Shown here in pieces: positions 21,071 through 29,718 of a DNA stretch of 64,000 bases. The stretch spans positions 248,001 through 312,000 of the forward strand of contig CAVZCU010000010.1 of NCBI GenBank assembly GCA_963773845.1. The letters are read 5' to 3'. The notes under the pieces were generated by a model. That model did no database searches, was not told the origin of the DNA, and saw only the letters and a list, made by a program, of their open reading frames with translations. Made by a program: the position numbers and the translations under genes. Numbering within the stretch: position 1 is the first letter of the stretch; the number at the start of each line of letters is the position of its first letter. The DNA comes from SIAJ01 sp963773845. GTDB taxonomy: Bacteria; Planctomycetota; Planctomycetia; Gemmatales; Gemmataceae.

Positions 21071-21442
21071 GTGGCGCTCCGCTTCGTGTTGGATGAAAAC
21101 CAGCGCGGCCTGCTATGGCGGGCGATTATTCGTCACAATCAGGCAGGCATCAACCCAATCGACGCAGTGCGCGTCGGCGACTTCCCGGATTTGCCGCTCG
21201 GCGCCAGCGATCCGAACATACTGCTGTGGAGCGAGCGCCAGGATCGCATCCTGGTGAGTTTCGACAAGGCGACGATGGCAGGCCACCTTGCGGACCACCT
21301 GCAAGCAGGCCATCACTCGCCGGGAGTTTTCACGTTTCGTCGTGGCAGTCGCCTCGCCGAGGTGGTGGCCCACCTTGCACTCGTCGCCTACGCCAGCGAA
21401 GCCTGGGAATGGTCCGACCGAATTGAGTTCATTCCATACTGA
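21071..21442 (+). CDS. DUF5615 PIN-like toxin
   Basis: 123 aa from GTG 21071, two bases after the DUF433 stop. RFVLDENQRG provides the first acidic pair, DPNILLWSERQDRILVSFDK the central segment, and late residues (SRLAEVVAHLALV) the C-terminal helices of the DUF5615 PIN-like fold. Predicted ribonuclease toxin partner of the upstream gene. Assignment rests on motif order and context. Confidence 0.8.
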   Translation: MALRFVLDENQRGLLWRAIIRHNQAGINPIDAVRVGDFPDLPLGASDPNILLWSERQDRILVSFDKATMAGHLADHLQAGHHSPGVFTFRRGSRLAEVVAHLALVAYASEAWEWSDRIEFIPY

Positions 21443-21656
21443 ATCAGCGGCTGACAATCTTCGTCGCAGCGGATGAAATGGCTGCACGGCTCCGAGAAGG
21501 CCGAATGGATGTGCCTTTACGAACTCTTCGACGACACGCTCAAGGTGGCGTTCGTGGAATGTCCACTTTTTGCTTTGGACAACTCCTCGTTCGTAATGTG
21601 CAATATTGCTGTAAAATGATGTAGAGGAGCGATGAATCCGAAGGTGGGGAACGGTC

Positions 21657-21893
21657 ATGACCGCACGCGGGCAGGTTCAGAACGGCGTGATCGTGCTCGA
21701 ACAGGGCGTTCGCTTTCGCGAAGGGCAATCGGTTATTGTCACACCCAGCGAAGGCAATGGAGCGTTGGCGCCCTCAAGTTCTGGCCATCGACATAGCCTG
21801 CTCGACATCGCACCGGTGAGTCTCGGCGAAGTCCGCTGCGACTCCTCCAGTGACGACGATCTGCTTGATGAAATGTTGGCGGATCGATCATGA
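21657..21893 (+). CDS. small antitoxin-like protein, partner of VapC
   Basis: 78 aa; GGTGGGG precedes ATG 21657. Starts MTARGQVQNGVIVLEQG, a pattern typical of short antitoxins with an AbrB-like or DUF104-like beta-barrel N-terminus; the acidic C-terminus (DSSSDDDLLDEML) would neutralise the toxin. Its stop overlaps the VapC start as ATGA, showing translational coupling. Confidence 0.75.
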   Translation: MTARGQVQNGVIVLEQGVRFREGQSVIVTPSEGNGALAPSSSGHRHSLLDIAPVSLGEVRCDSSSDDDLLDEMLADRS

Positions 21894-22342
21894 TTCACGG
21901 GCTCGACACCGGCTTTCTCGTGACCGCGGAAGTACTCGAGCACGCCCATCACACGCCCGCGCGGGCGATATTGGGACAATTGCTTTCTCGCGGCGATCGG
22001 ATTGCCATCGCGCCGCAGATTCTCGCTGAATTCATCCATATCGTTACGGACCCGCGCCGGTTTGCGAGCCCGCTGGACATGAATTCCGCGCTTACCGTCG
22101 CTCAACAGTGGTGGACAGCGAACGAGGTCGAACATGTGTATCCGGATGCGGACTCGACTATTCAATTCCTCGATTGGCTGAAGCAGTTTTCGTTGGGTCG
22201 AAAGCGCTTGCTCGACACAATGCTGGCAGCGACGTACAACGGGCGCGGAATCCATTCGATACTGACGACAAACCCTGCGGATTTTGGCGTATTTGGCGTA
22301 TTCGAGTGCATCACGCCATTGTCAAAACTCGCCGTACCGTGA
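21890..22342 (+). CDS. PIN-domain VapC-type toxin
   Basis: 150 aa. Acidic residues expected of a PIN ribonuclease are present: D6 (IHGLDTGFLV), E in PQILAEFIHIV, D in KRLLDTMLAATY, and N/D in TTNPADFGVF. Starts inside the antitoxin stop codon (ATGA overlap). Predicted RNase toxin. Second TA pair within 1.6 kb. Confidence 0.88.
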   Translation: MIHGLDTGFLVTAEVLEHAHHTPARAILGQLLSRGDRIAIAPQILAEFIHIVTDPRRFASPLDMNSALTVAQQWWTANEVEHVYPDADSTIQFLDWLKQFSLGRKRLLDTMLAATYNGRGIHSILTTNPADFGVFGVFECITPLSKLAVP

Positions 22343-22668
22343 GCGGCACTTCGGACTCTCTCCTTGTTCCGAATCGACGACAGCCGGAGGATAATTGCTG
22401 ACCCGGCGCGACGCCGGGGAATGTCATTAGCGATCTGATGTTGTTCGAGGTCCCGAACACGAAGGCGACGCTTCTCGACCTCGATCTTCCCGGCGCGAAT
22501 TGCGGCGTACGCGGAACCTTTCAGTTTCGGATACCCTCAACGGCGATCGGAAGCAATTGAAGGGGTCAGGTCTGCGCTAGGTCCCGTTGATTTGCTTGCC
22601 GATGAAAAAGGGGACCGGAAAGGTCGTTGTGGAATGTCCCTGTTTCTAGGCTTTCCCGTTTTCAGGCT
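22343..22668. other. short intergenic region
   Basis: 326 bases between convergent genes. Contains CCGGCGCGACGCCGG, a short hairpin near 22404-22418, and AAAAAGGGGACCGG-like sequence. No gene supported. Confidence 0.4.
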
Positions 22669-24054
22669 TTAGGAGTCGTCCTCGCTGAAGTCGTCTCCAT
22701 CGTCGACCTCTTCAATCGCATTTGATTCAATCCATTCGATGTCAGAGTCGTCATAAGTCTCGAGGGGGTCCAGTATTTCGTCGACCAGATTAGCTCTGTC
22801 GACGTTGGCAAGTGCAAACAACAGCCCAGAGTCGACTATGCGCAGCCTTTGTTGGTTCGCGTCGTAGTAAAGAAACGGAGACAATGTGTCGTCCTGAAGG
22901 GAAGGTAGTCGCTTCAGTAGATGAGCTACGTCGTTGATTCGAATGGTCTCCTTCTCAGGTCGCCGATGAATCGTCCGAATCTTCTCCAACAGGTGCTTTC
23001 GACTGATTCCATCCTTGATCTCTGAAATGGGTGCGGTAAGGAGTACCTGCACCAAATAGTAAGGTAAGGTCAGAGGATCGCCGCCGCCCTTTCGTTTGTC
23101 GGTCCGACTCTTGGCTGCGATCCCTTCTAACACCGTTAGCAGGCGACCACGTTGGTCCTCAGCCCGTGCTGTGAGCGTCGCTTGAACCGCTTGATCATCG
23201 TCGAGTTCCCGAACTTCGATAACAGTTTCAGCGACTCCGCATTTCAGACAGAAAATCTTCAGGAACTCCTGCACCATACCGACGTTTCCATATGCATTTG
23301 TCTTGAACGCGATGCGCACCGCTTCGGGAATTCGAATGTTGAGGTGCCTCTCTCCCACGTCGATTACCTGATCGAAGTCCTGCTCCGTCCATGGCTCGAC
23401 TGGAATCTCTGCGATTCGGTCTTGCAGGTCGGGATTCAGGACGAGTAAATGGTTTGACTCTCTCCAGACGCCGAGAACGATAAAACGGAGGCCCATTTCG
23501 TGAAAGGTCTTGAGATCGAACGAGAGAATTCATTGAACATCCCTGGGTAGGTAGTGAAAATTCTCAAGGACGATAAACCTGTCGAACTTTGCAGTCTTCA
23601 GAATCGTCGCAACGGTTTGAGCGTCTGCCAAGTTCACGTCAACGAATTCGGTCGTCAGAGAACGCTGGCGACCTTTTTCTTTCGCTAGTTCACCCGAGGC
23701 GGAGCCGTCAGCCAACCACGGAATCACAGCTTTAATGCTCCACCCAATTTTGCCGCCGGTCTTCGTAGAATCCGTCTTGGTTTCCGAAGTTTCGATCTGA
23801 ACGTCGGCCTTTCGGAGAATATGCTGATAGATCCCTTCAGGATTCGTATTCGGGTTGCAGCGATAGATCTCACAGCTGTCTTCCGGCATGTGCTTTTGAC
23901 GAAGGGCTGTCTTGCCCTGCTTAGAAGCACCGTACACGATGATGTGATGGTCACTGCCGATGGCAGTAACGAATCTCCCGTCAACTTGATCGCGGGCCGT
24001 GTAGCGCAAGATTGGCCGGGCGGAAATCCCGAATACTTCTTCTACCTTGGGCAT
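22669..24054 (-). pseudogene. P-loop ATPase interrupted by an in-frame TGA
   Basis: Reading from ATG 24054 (MPKVEEVFGIS), the frame encodes 461 codons in one phase with a single TGA at 23530-23532. Walker A is IVYGASKQGKTAL; the Walker B-like segment is FDRFIVLENFHYL. The stop falls in PRDVQ*ILSFDLKTFHEMG, where family members as I recall them have a basic residue, so CGA to TGA is the simplest change. After the stop, coding continues with VLGVWRESNHLL, PYYLVQVLL and an acidic C-tail (DDGDDFSEDDS). It resembles stand-alone bacterial STAND/AAA-type ATPases of unknown role, possibly defence. The tandem mobile elements begin 13 bases upstream of the start codon and probably separate it from its promoter. 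Confidence 0.7.
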
Positions 24055-24066
24055 ATTGGTTGCTGT

Positions 24067-25745
24067 CCTAACGTGGGCTTCGCCCACCGCCCCATGAAGA
24101 AAACAGGCATCCGACTTTCCAAAATGATTGTTACCAGCAGTCACTCAGAAAGCGGATGCCATGAAGACAGTATGCTCGTTTTGCGGCCAGTTTGCCAGCA
24201 TCATCTCCTGGGTTTTGTCGTGCTTTGACCGGGTTCTTTTCAAAGGGCATTTGCCGATCAGCCGTGTCGATCAATTCGAGTGTTTCATCGATTACGTCTT
24301 GAAGATTCGCCGTGCCGATTTCTTGAAGGACGTTGGGCCGGTGTGGTCGGATCGTTTGGTCGAACACGCCAAACGCTTCGCCGAGCGGTCGCGGCGTCCT
24401 TACCTGTACTTCACCGGCAAGATCGACAAGGACGCCTGGGCCAAGGAACAGCTCAAGCAGTCGCCAGGAGTCGATGGCCTGGTCGGCATCGTGTGCGTCA
24501 TGGAAGCCTGTCGCACCTTCAAGCTTGCTCCCCGCAAGGATCGGCCGGGTTTCGTGTCCCGGTATGTGCCGCAGCGCGTCTTGTACTACTACTTCGTCGA
24601 CAAAGACCTGGGACTCATGCACGTCCGCTTGCAGACCTGGGCACCGTTCACTTGTCAGGTGTATGTCAATGGCCACGACTACGTGGCGCGGCAACTGAAG
24701 GAGAAAGGCATCGCCTTCGAGCAAGTTGATAACGCCTTCGTGGAGTTGGCCGATCCGTCGGCGGCGCAGCGTGCCGCCGACCGCTTCGTCAAGCTGCCGT
24801 GGCCGAAACTCCTGGAACGCTACGCGCGGCAAGTCAATCCGCTGTTGTTGACGGAACTGAAGGGCCTCAGCCATTACTGGGTCATCGATCAGGCCGAGTA
24901 CGCGACCGACATTTGCTTCGCGAGCCGGCACGCGCTGGCGGCGTTGTTTGTGCGCTTGCTGGAGTTCGCCTTGCTCACCTTCAGTCCCAAGAAAATCTAC
25001 TGCTATCTGGGGCGTAAGTGGCACGAGCGCTTCGATGGCGAAGTGCAAACGCACTACAAGTCGGTGCGTGAGCCCGGCGCGTGCATCAAGCACTTCATGA
25101 AGCGAAACTGGCTGAAGATGTACGACAAGTTGGGTTTGCTCCTACGCGTGGAGACCGTCATCAATCAACCCGGAGAGTTCAAAGTCTTGCGGGAATGTCG
25201 GCATCGGGACGGCACCACGTCAACGGGTTGGTTTGCGATGTGCAAGGGCGTTGGCAATCTGCACCACTATCAAAGACACGCCTTGGCCTGCAACCAACGA
25301 TACCTGGAGGCGCTGGCGGCCGTCACGGATCCGACGCCGACGTACGACCAGCTGAAGGAGTTGACCGAGCGCCAGCATGAAAAGGGCCGCAGCTATGCGG
25401 GGTTCAACCCGGCCCGAGCTGAGGAAGCTCGGCTCTTTGCCGCCGTGCTGGCCGGCGACCACATCGCGCAGGGGTTCCGCAACAAAGACATCCGCACGGC
25501 TCTCGACGCCCAACTCGGCCGGGACGCGAAAGGCCAACGCCGAAGTGCTGCGATTGGCCGACTCTTGAAACGTCTGCACGTTCGCGGCTTCGTGGCAAAA
25601 GTTCCGCGAACGCGCCGCTGGCGAGTCACGGATCAAGGCCGGAGTGTGCTCAGCGACGCGCTGCGAACATATCGCCGCTACGCGCTAGCGGCTTGAGTAA
25701 AATGTTCTCCGCATCCTGCGTAGAAGGTCAGAGGAAAGACCCTAA
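24067..25745 (+). mobile_element. unclassified CCTAA-flanked element, copy 1 (tandem with copy 2)
   Basis: Core 24072-25740 (1,669 bp) with CCTAA on both sides (24067-24071, 25741-25745). The left end begins CGTGGGCTTCGCCCACC, a subterminal hairpin with a 6-bp stem; the right end is ...GGTCAGAGGAAAGAC. The ends are not inverted repeats of each other. One gene fills the element. Nearly identical to copies 2 and 3, so recently active. Confidence 0.85.
24161..25696 (+). CDS. mobile-element protein, 511 aa, copy 1
   Basis: I cannot assign it to a named transposase family, although similar multi-copy hypothetical proteins occur in several environmental phyla (recollection). Visible features: N-terminal CSFCGQF; FDRVLFKGHLP; RLQTWAPFTCQVYVNGHDY; YCYLGRKW; then HFMKRNWLKMYDKLGLLLRV followed by ETVIN, whose K-x-YDK ... 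R-x-E spacing resembles rolling-circle replication initiators; and a C-terminal winged-helix-like region (AIGRLLKRLHVRGFVAKVP, WRVTDQGRSVLSDAL). No obvious DDE or DEDD set. ATG 24161 is chosen; an in-frame TTG lies 33 bases earlier. Predicted to mobilise the element. Confidence 0.8.
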   Translation: MKTVCSFCGQFASIISWVLSCFDRVLFKGHLPISRVDQFECFIDYVLKIRRADFLKDVGPVWSDRLVEHAKRFAERSRRPYLYFTGKIDKDAWAKEQLKQSPGVDGLVGIVCVMEACRTFKLAPRKDRPGFVSRYVPQRVLYYYFVDKDLGLMHVRLQTWAPFTCQVYVNGHDYVARQLKEKGIAFEQVDNAFVELADPSAAQRAADRFVKLPWPKLLERYARQVNPLLLTELKGLSHYWVIDQAEYATDICFASRHALAALFVRLLEFALLTFSPKKIYCYLGRKWHERFDGEVQTHYKSVREPGACIKHFMKRNWLKMYDKLGLLLRVETVINQPGEFKVLRECRHRDGTTSTGWFAMCKGVGNLHHYQRHALACNQRYLEALAAVTDPTPTYDQLKELTERQHEKGRSYAGFNPARAEEARLFAAVLAGDHIAQGFRNKDIRTALDAQLGRDAKGQRRSAAIGRLLKRLHVRGFVAKVPRTRRWRVTDQGRSVLSDALRTYRRYALAA

Positions 25746-27419
25746 CGTGGGCTTCGCCCACCGCCCCATGAAGAAAACAGGCATCCGACTTTCCAAAATG
25801 ATTGTTACCAGCAGTCACTCAGAAAGCGGATGCCATGAAGACAGTATGCTCGTTTTGCGGCCAGTTTGCCAGCATCATCTCCTGGGTTTTGTCGTGCTTT
25901 GACCGGGTTCTTTTCAAAGGGCATTTGCCGATCAGCCGTGTCGATCAATTCGAGTGTTTCATCGATTACGTCTTGAAGATTCGCCGTGCCGATTTCTTGA
26001 AGGACGTTGGGCCGGTGTGGTCGGATCGTTTGGTCGAACACGCCAAACGCTTCGCCGAGCGGTCGCGGCGTCCTTACCTGTACTTCACCGGCAAGATCGA
26101 CAAGGACGCCTGGGCCAAGGAACAGCTCAAGCAGTCGCCAGGAGTCGATGGCCTGGTCGGCATCGTGTGCGTCATGGAAGCCTGTCGCACCTTCAAGCTT
26201 GCTCCCCGCAAGGATCGGCCGGGTTTCGTGTCCCGGTATGTGCCGCAGCGCGTCTTGTACTACTACTTCGTCGACAAAGACCTGGGACTCATGCACGTCC
26301 GCTTGCAGACCTGGGCACCGTTCACTTGTCAGGTGTATGTCAATGGCCACGACTACGTGGCGCGGCAACTGAAGGAGAAAGGCATCGCCTTCGAGCAAGT
26401 TGATAACGCCTTCGTGGAGTTGGCCGATCCGTCGGCGGTGCAGCGTGCCGCCGACCGCTTCGCCAAGTTGCCGTGGCCGAAACTCCTGGAACGCTACGCG
26501 CGGCAAGTCAATCCGCTGTTGTTGACGGAACTGAAGGGCCTCAGCCATTACTGGGTCATCGATCAGGCCGAGTACGCGACCGACATTTGCTTCGCGAGCC
26601 GGCACGCGCTGGCGGCGTTGTTTGTGCGCTTGCTGGAGTTCGCCTTGCTCACCTTCAGTCCCAAGAAAATCTACTGCTATCTGGGGCGTAAGTGGCACGA
26701 GCGCTTCGATGGCGAAGTGCAAACGCACTACAAGTCGGTGCGTGAGCCCGGCGCGTGCATCAAGCACTTCATGAAGCGAAACTGGCTGAAGATGTACGAC
26801 AAGTTGGGTTTGCTCCTACGCGTGGAGACCGTCATCAATCAACCCGGAGAGTTCAAAGTCTTGCGGGAATGTCGGCATCGGGACGGCACCACGTCAACGG
26901 GTTGGTTTGCGATGTGCAAGGGCGTTGGCAATCTGCACCACTATCAAAGACACGCCTTGGCCTGCAACCAACGATACCTGGAGGCGCTGGCGGCCGTCAC
27001 GGATCCGACGCCGACGTACGACCAGCTGAAGGAGTTGACCGAGCGCCAGCATGAAAAGGGCCGCAGCTATGCGGGGTTCAACCCGGCCCGAGCTGAGGAA
27101 GCTCGGCTCTTTGCCGCCGTGCTGGCCGGCGACCACATCGCGCAGGGGTTCCGCAACAAAGACATCCGCACGGCTCTCGACGCCCAACTCGGCCGGGACG
27201 CGAAAGGCCAGCGCCGAAGTGCTGCGATTGGCCGACTCTTGAAACGTCTGCACGTTCGCGGCTTCGTGGCAAAAGTTCCGCGAACGCGCCGCTGGCGAGT
27301 CACGGATCAAGGCCGGAGTGTGCTCAGCGACGCGCTGCGAACATATCGCCGCTACGCGCTAGCGGCTTGAGTAAAATGTTCTCCGCATCCTGCGTAGAAG
27401 GTCAGAGGAAAGACCCTAA
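25741..27419 (+). mobile_element. unclassified CCTAA-flanked element, copy 2 (tandem)
   Basis: Core 25746-27414, directly following copy 1 and sharing one CCTAA at the junction; a further CCTAA ends it at 27415-27419. The exact period is 1,674 bp. Beyond the right end the target continues TGTAGGGTC, so GACCCTA atg TAGGGTC forms a palindrome across the junction. A few base changes separate it from copies 1 and 3. Confidence 0.85.
25835..27370 (+). CDS. mobile-element protein, 511 aa, copy 2
   Basis: Same protein as copy 1 with two visible amino-acid changes (PSAVQRAADRFAK instead of PSAAQRAADRFVK). Full length and apparently intact. Its own upstream hairpin and start context are identical to copy 1, so both copies could be expressed. 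Confidence 0.8.
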   Translation: MKTVCSFCGQFASIISWVLSCFDRVLFKGHLPISRVDQFECFIDYVLKIRRADFLKDVGPVWSDRLVEHAKRFAERSRRPYLYFTGKIDKDAWAKEQLKQSPGVDGLVGIVCVMEACRTFKLAPRKDRPGFVSRYVPQRVLYYYFVDKDLGLMHVRLQTWAPFTCQVYVNGHDYVARQLKEKGIAFEQVDNAFVELADPSAVQRAADRFAKLPWPKLLERYARQVNPLLLTELKGLSHYWVIDQAEYATDICFASRHALAALFVRLLEFALLTFSPKKIYCYLGRKWHERFDGEVQTHYKSVREPGACIKHFMKRNWLKMYDKLGLLLRVETVINQPGEFKVLRECRHRDGTTSTGWFAMCKGVGNLHHYQRHALACNQRYLEALAAVTDPTPTYDQLKELTERQHEKGRSYAGFNPARAEEARLFAAVLAGDHIAQGFRNKDIRTALDAQLGRDAKGQRRSAAIGRLLKRLHVRGFVAKVPRTRRWRVTDQGRSVLSDALRTYRRYALAA

Positions 27420-27768
27420 TGTAGGGTCTGCGCTGCTGAAAAGTGCGATGGCTGAGGTCGGCCGATACTTTGCTCCAGGGTTCCAAGGCCCCTTCAACGC
27501 ATTTCCCGCAGGCGAGCAGCCTGCCGCTTTCTCGCCAAGCCCTTTGCACTCAACCACCGCACGGCCATTCTATCGGGCCGACATCTGCGGGTAAAACCAG
27601 GAGGAGGGAAAAAAGATTCCGGACTTCAACTCGTGAGGTCGGTGCGCCGTCACTGATTCAACCCTCGGGAGCTTGGAGACAGCTCCCATCATTGTGACCG
27701 CGCATAGTGATTTCAGCATGGCCCCGCTTGCTGCCCCGCCTAGCAAGCGCCGCCGATTAGCCACGTAC
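27420..27768. other. intergenic region right of the tandem elements
   Basis: 349 bases separating the elements from the next leftward gene. No supported gene: the short open frames on either strand lack ribosome binding sites. It may hold the former upstream region of the ATPase gene, since excising both elements would place it next to that gene. Confidence 0.4.
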
Positions 27769-28464
27769 TCAACTATTCTTGCGTGCCTTCTTGAGTCGCT
27801 TTCGCGCCATCCTGCGAATCTCCGCTCGCTCTTTTGCTGTCCTAGGGGGTTCGGGACCATCCGGCAATTGAGGTATTCGCTGCCGCTTGTCGGCCGGCGA
27901 ATCAACGATTGCAATATGGTCGGCATCGATGATATCCCGCACGACCTGCCGGCACATTTCGCCCATGTAAAGGTTACCCGCCAAGTGTCCGCATTCACCG
28001 TACTCGCGTTGGCAAATGCTACAGTCGCTGCGCTCGAAAGTAATGCTGGGGCTAGTGAACCTACACGGTGGAAAGAGAGCTGATTCCAGACCGTGGAGGC
28101 GACGGTTTAGTTCGAAGAGACCATCTGTGAATCTGTGCCGCAAACCCGTTGCGATGCAGTCCTCTGCCGTTATCAGCGCGTTCCACGCCGATTGGAACTT
28201 GTTGTCCTTTAAATGTACCCACATTAGGAGGAAAGACCGGATTCCGTCGGTGAACGCCTCCAGTACCCATGCCAGGTTTGCGGCTGGCTCGTCCTTCCGT
28301 ACTATTGCCGTCTTTCTGTATCGCTCAATACGCTCGTTAAGTCGGTCTAGATGTCCGACCGCTGCTTGCTGACTCTGCACCGGTGTCGTGTAGTAGGTCA
28401 GGGGGAGAGCCGCGTCCAGGGTTCCATGCGTCTCACGCAACATCTCGCCTGAATTCGTCCACAT
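27769..28464 (-). CDS. hypothetical protein with Cys/His cluster
   Basis: 231 aa, family not recognised. The N-terminal about 140 residues look helical (RLNERIERYRKTAIV, MWVHLKDNKFQSAWNALITA). Residues about 155-180 carry CSICQREYGECGHLAG ... YMGEMC, four Cys and one His spaced like a zinc ribbon. The C-terminus is very basic (RRMARKRLKKARKNS), suggesting nucleic-acid contact. Starts 6 bases after the stop of the gene at 28471-28977, so the two form an operon. Next in line is the interrupted ATPase, now cut off by the elements. Confidence 0.7.
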   Translation of the reverse strand: MWTNSGEMLRETHGTLDAALPLTYYTTPVQSQQAAVGHLDRLNERIERYRKTAIVRKDEPAANLAWVLEAFTDGIRSFLLMWVHLKDNKFQSAWNALITAEDCIATGLRHRFTDGLFELNRRLHGLESALFPPCRFTSPSITFERSDCSICQREYGECGHLAGNLYMGEMCRQVVRDIIDADHIAIVDSPADKRQRIPQLPDGPEPPRTAKERAEIRRMARKRLKKARKNS

Positions 28465-28470
28465 GGGCGA

Positions 28471-28977
28471 CTAGCTCAGTGCCTTTTTCACTGCCTCAAT
28501 CAGCTTGTCGAAAGACTCGGGCGGGCCTTTGAAATCAAAGGTCCTGATTGTCTTTTTGTCCGTAGTTTCGATCAACACCTTACAATCGACCTTGTTGACG
28601 CCCGCCTTGCCTTTGAAGAAGTCGGTTACATAGTTGGCGAGCACGCCGAGGGCGACGCTGATGAGGTGCGAATTCTCGGCCAAAAACGTCGCGCCGAGAA
28701 AAAGAACAGGAAGAATTAGCGTCCGATCCCGGTCGTCTCGGAATGGGATGCGGACTCCTTCGGGAGTGACCTTGGCGGGCGTCAGGCCCGCTTGGCGCAA
28801 TAACACCTTGAAGTCGGAAGTAGCCGGCACAAAATACAGTTCGCGCTGGTTCGCCGCCGTTAGGAAATTCGATGGAACAATTGCGAGCTGGCTTGTTGGT
28901 GCGAGTCCGAGTTCAACGAACCGCGCCGATCCATTCTCGACAATCGTTTCCGTCAGTTCTGCGGTTTGGTCACCCAC
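28471..28977 (-). CDS. hypothetical protein, first gene of a two-gene operon
   Basis: 168 aa from GTG 28977, preceded by a very strong GGGGAGG 8 bases upstream. Family not recognised. The central RTLILPVLFLGATFLAENSH and ISVALGVLANYVTDFFKG segments are hydrophobic and could be membrane-associated or buried helices. The C-terminus reads VDCKVLIETTDKKTIRTFDF then ESFDKLIEAVKKAL, an alpha/beta pattern. Operon partner of the Cys/His protein. Confidence 0.7.
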   Translation of the reverse strand: MGDQTAELTETIVENGSARFVELGLAPTSQLAIVPSNFLTAANQRELYFVPATSDFKVLLRQAGLTPAKVTPEGVRIPFRDDRDRTLILPVLFLGATFLAENSHLISVALGVLANYVTDFFKGKAGVNKVDCKVLIETTDKKTIRTFDFKGPPESFDKLIEAVKKALS

Positions 28978-29247
28978 GGTGTCCTCCCCAGATGGGACTG
29001 CATTGCAGGCGAAGCGTTTACTTCGCCAAGTTGCTAGTCAGATTAGTCGTCATTATAGCCGAATAGCCGAATGCTCAAACGTCACTCGAATCTAACCGGC
29101 CTTCACCGCTATATCGCAGGGCGTACAACGAGTCGGAGATCGGGAGAGAAACTGGGACACAGAAAGGGGGACATGCAAGCTCATCCCCCTAGCGTCTACA
29201 AGCCCGTGGCCGTAGTGGCGCCTGCCCCAGACCTCGAACGCGCAGGA
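28978..29247. other. intergenic region with a solo REP
   Basis: 270 bases between two leftward features. Holds the promoter side of the 28471-28977 gene and the REP at 29162-29208. No gene seen. Confidence 0.4.
29162..29208. repeat. solo REP matching the RAYT-adjacent repeat
   Basis: AGGGGGA ... TCCCCCT stem followed by AGCGTCTACAAGCCCGTG. The same layout (GGGGGG..CCCCCT, then AGTGTCTACAAGCCCGTG) lies upstream of the RAYT transposase at 31152-31194. Hence a dispersed target or product of that enzyme. Confidence 0.7.
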
Positions 29248-29442
29248 TCATGTCTTCCGTTTCAATACCTCGAACACGATCCGACAAGTCCTGCCACGAC
29301 GAGTCCTGAATAGCGATTGTCGAAGTTGACGGCAAAGGCGATGCGATTCCGCTGCTTCGGGCAGTCTCTGCGGCGCAGTGCCAATTCGGTCGATCGCGCG
29401 GCGGAAGGCCAGGTGCCAGGAGACAGCGCCTTCAGGCTGCAA
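29248..29442 (-). pseudogene. ParE/RelE-type toxin remnant (C-terminal part)
   Basis: The encoded peptide ends SLFRTRRGRTCRIVFEVLKR, matching the last strands of ParE/RelE-type toxins, and begins AFRRAIDRIGTAP. The N-terminal about 35 residues of a ParE are missing and no antitoxin is adjacent. Part of it (29325-29409) is duplicated at 29995-30079. Confidence 0.6.
29325..29409. repeat. 85-bp direct repeat, left copy
   Basis: Aligns without gaps to 29995-30079 (offset 670) at roughly 80-85% identity, e.g. TTCCGCTGCTTCGGG in both. Both derive from the middle of a ParE-like gene and bracket the two-gene cassette. Confidence 0.7.
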
Positions 29443-29496
29443 TTAACCGACGACCGACGGGCTTGATGCCAACCCGCTGCGGCTTACAATAGCACC

Positions 29497-29718
29497 ATGA
29501 TCCGCATTCGCTTCCCCGATGCCCCAACCGAGCAGCGCGCCCTCGGGTTTCTCGCGGGCCGGTTCTCATTCAAGAGTTGGGCCAACGGCGAGACGCTCGT
29601 ACCTTCGGCCGCTCTCGCGGCTCTCGCCTTGGCTGGAATCCAGTTCTCCACCGTTGGGCCGGCAACCTATGAGCAGTTCGCTCCGGCGGTTCGAGATTCT
29701 GCTGCCCCTGCAGTTTAA
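29497..29718 (+). CDS. hypothetical protein, first gene of overlapping pair
   Basis: 73 aa, starts MIRIRFPDAPTEQRALGFLAGRFSFKSW. I recall similar short proteins paired with a second small gene in several phyla, but no function. No transmembrane segment or catalytic motif is evident. Overlaps the next gene by 50 bases in another frame. Flanked on both sides by ParE remnants. Confidence 0.6.
   Translation: MIRIRFPDAPTEQRALGFLAGRFSFKSWANGETLVPSAALAALALAGIQFSTVGPATYEQFAPAVRDSAAPAV

Noticed and set aside
21473..21619. 48-codon frame (MKWLHGSEKAEWMCLYELF...)
   Set aside because: Protein-like in its first half but lacks a ribosome binding site and any known family; possibly a remnant, too weak to call.
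24131..25093. 320-codon minus-strand frame inside each mobile element
   Set aside because: Present in all three copies only because the copies are identical; composition and motifs support the plus-strand protein.
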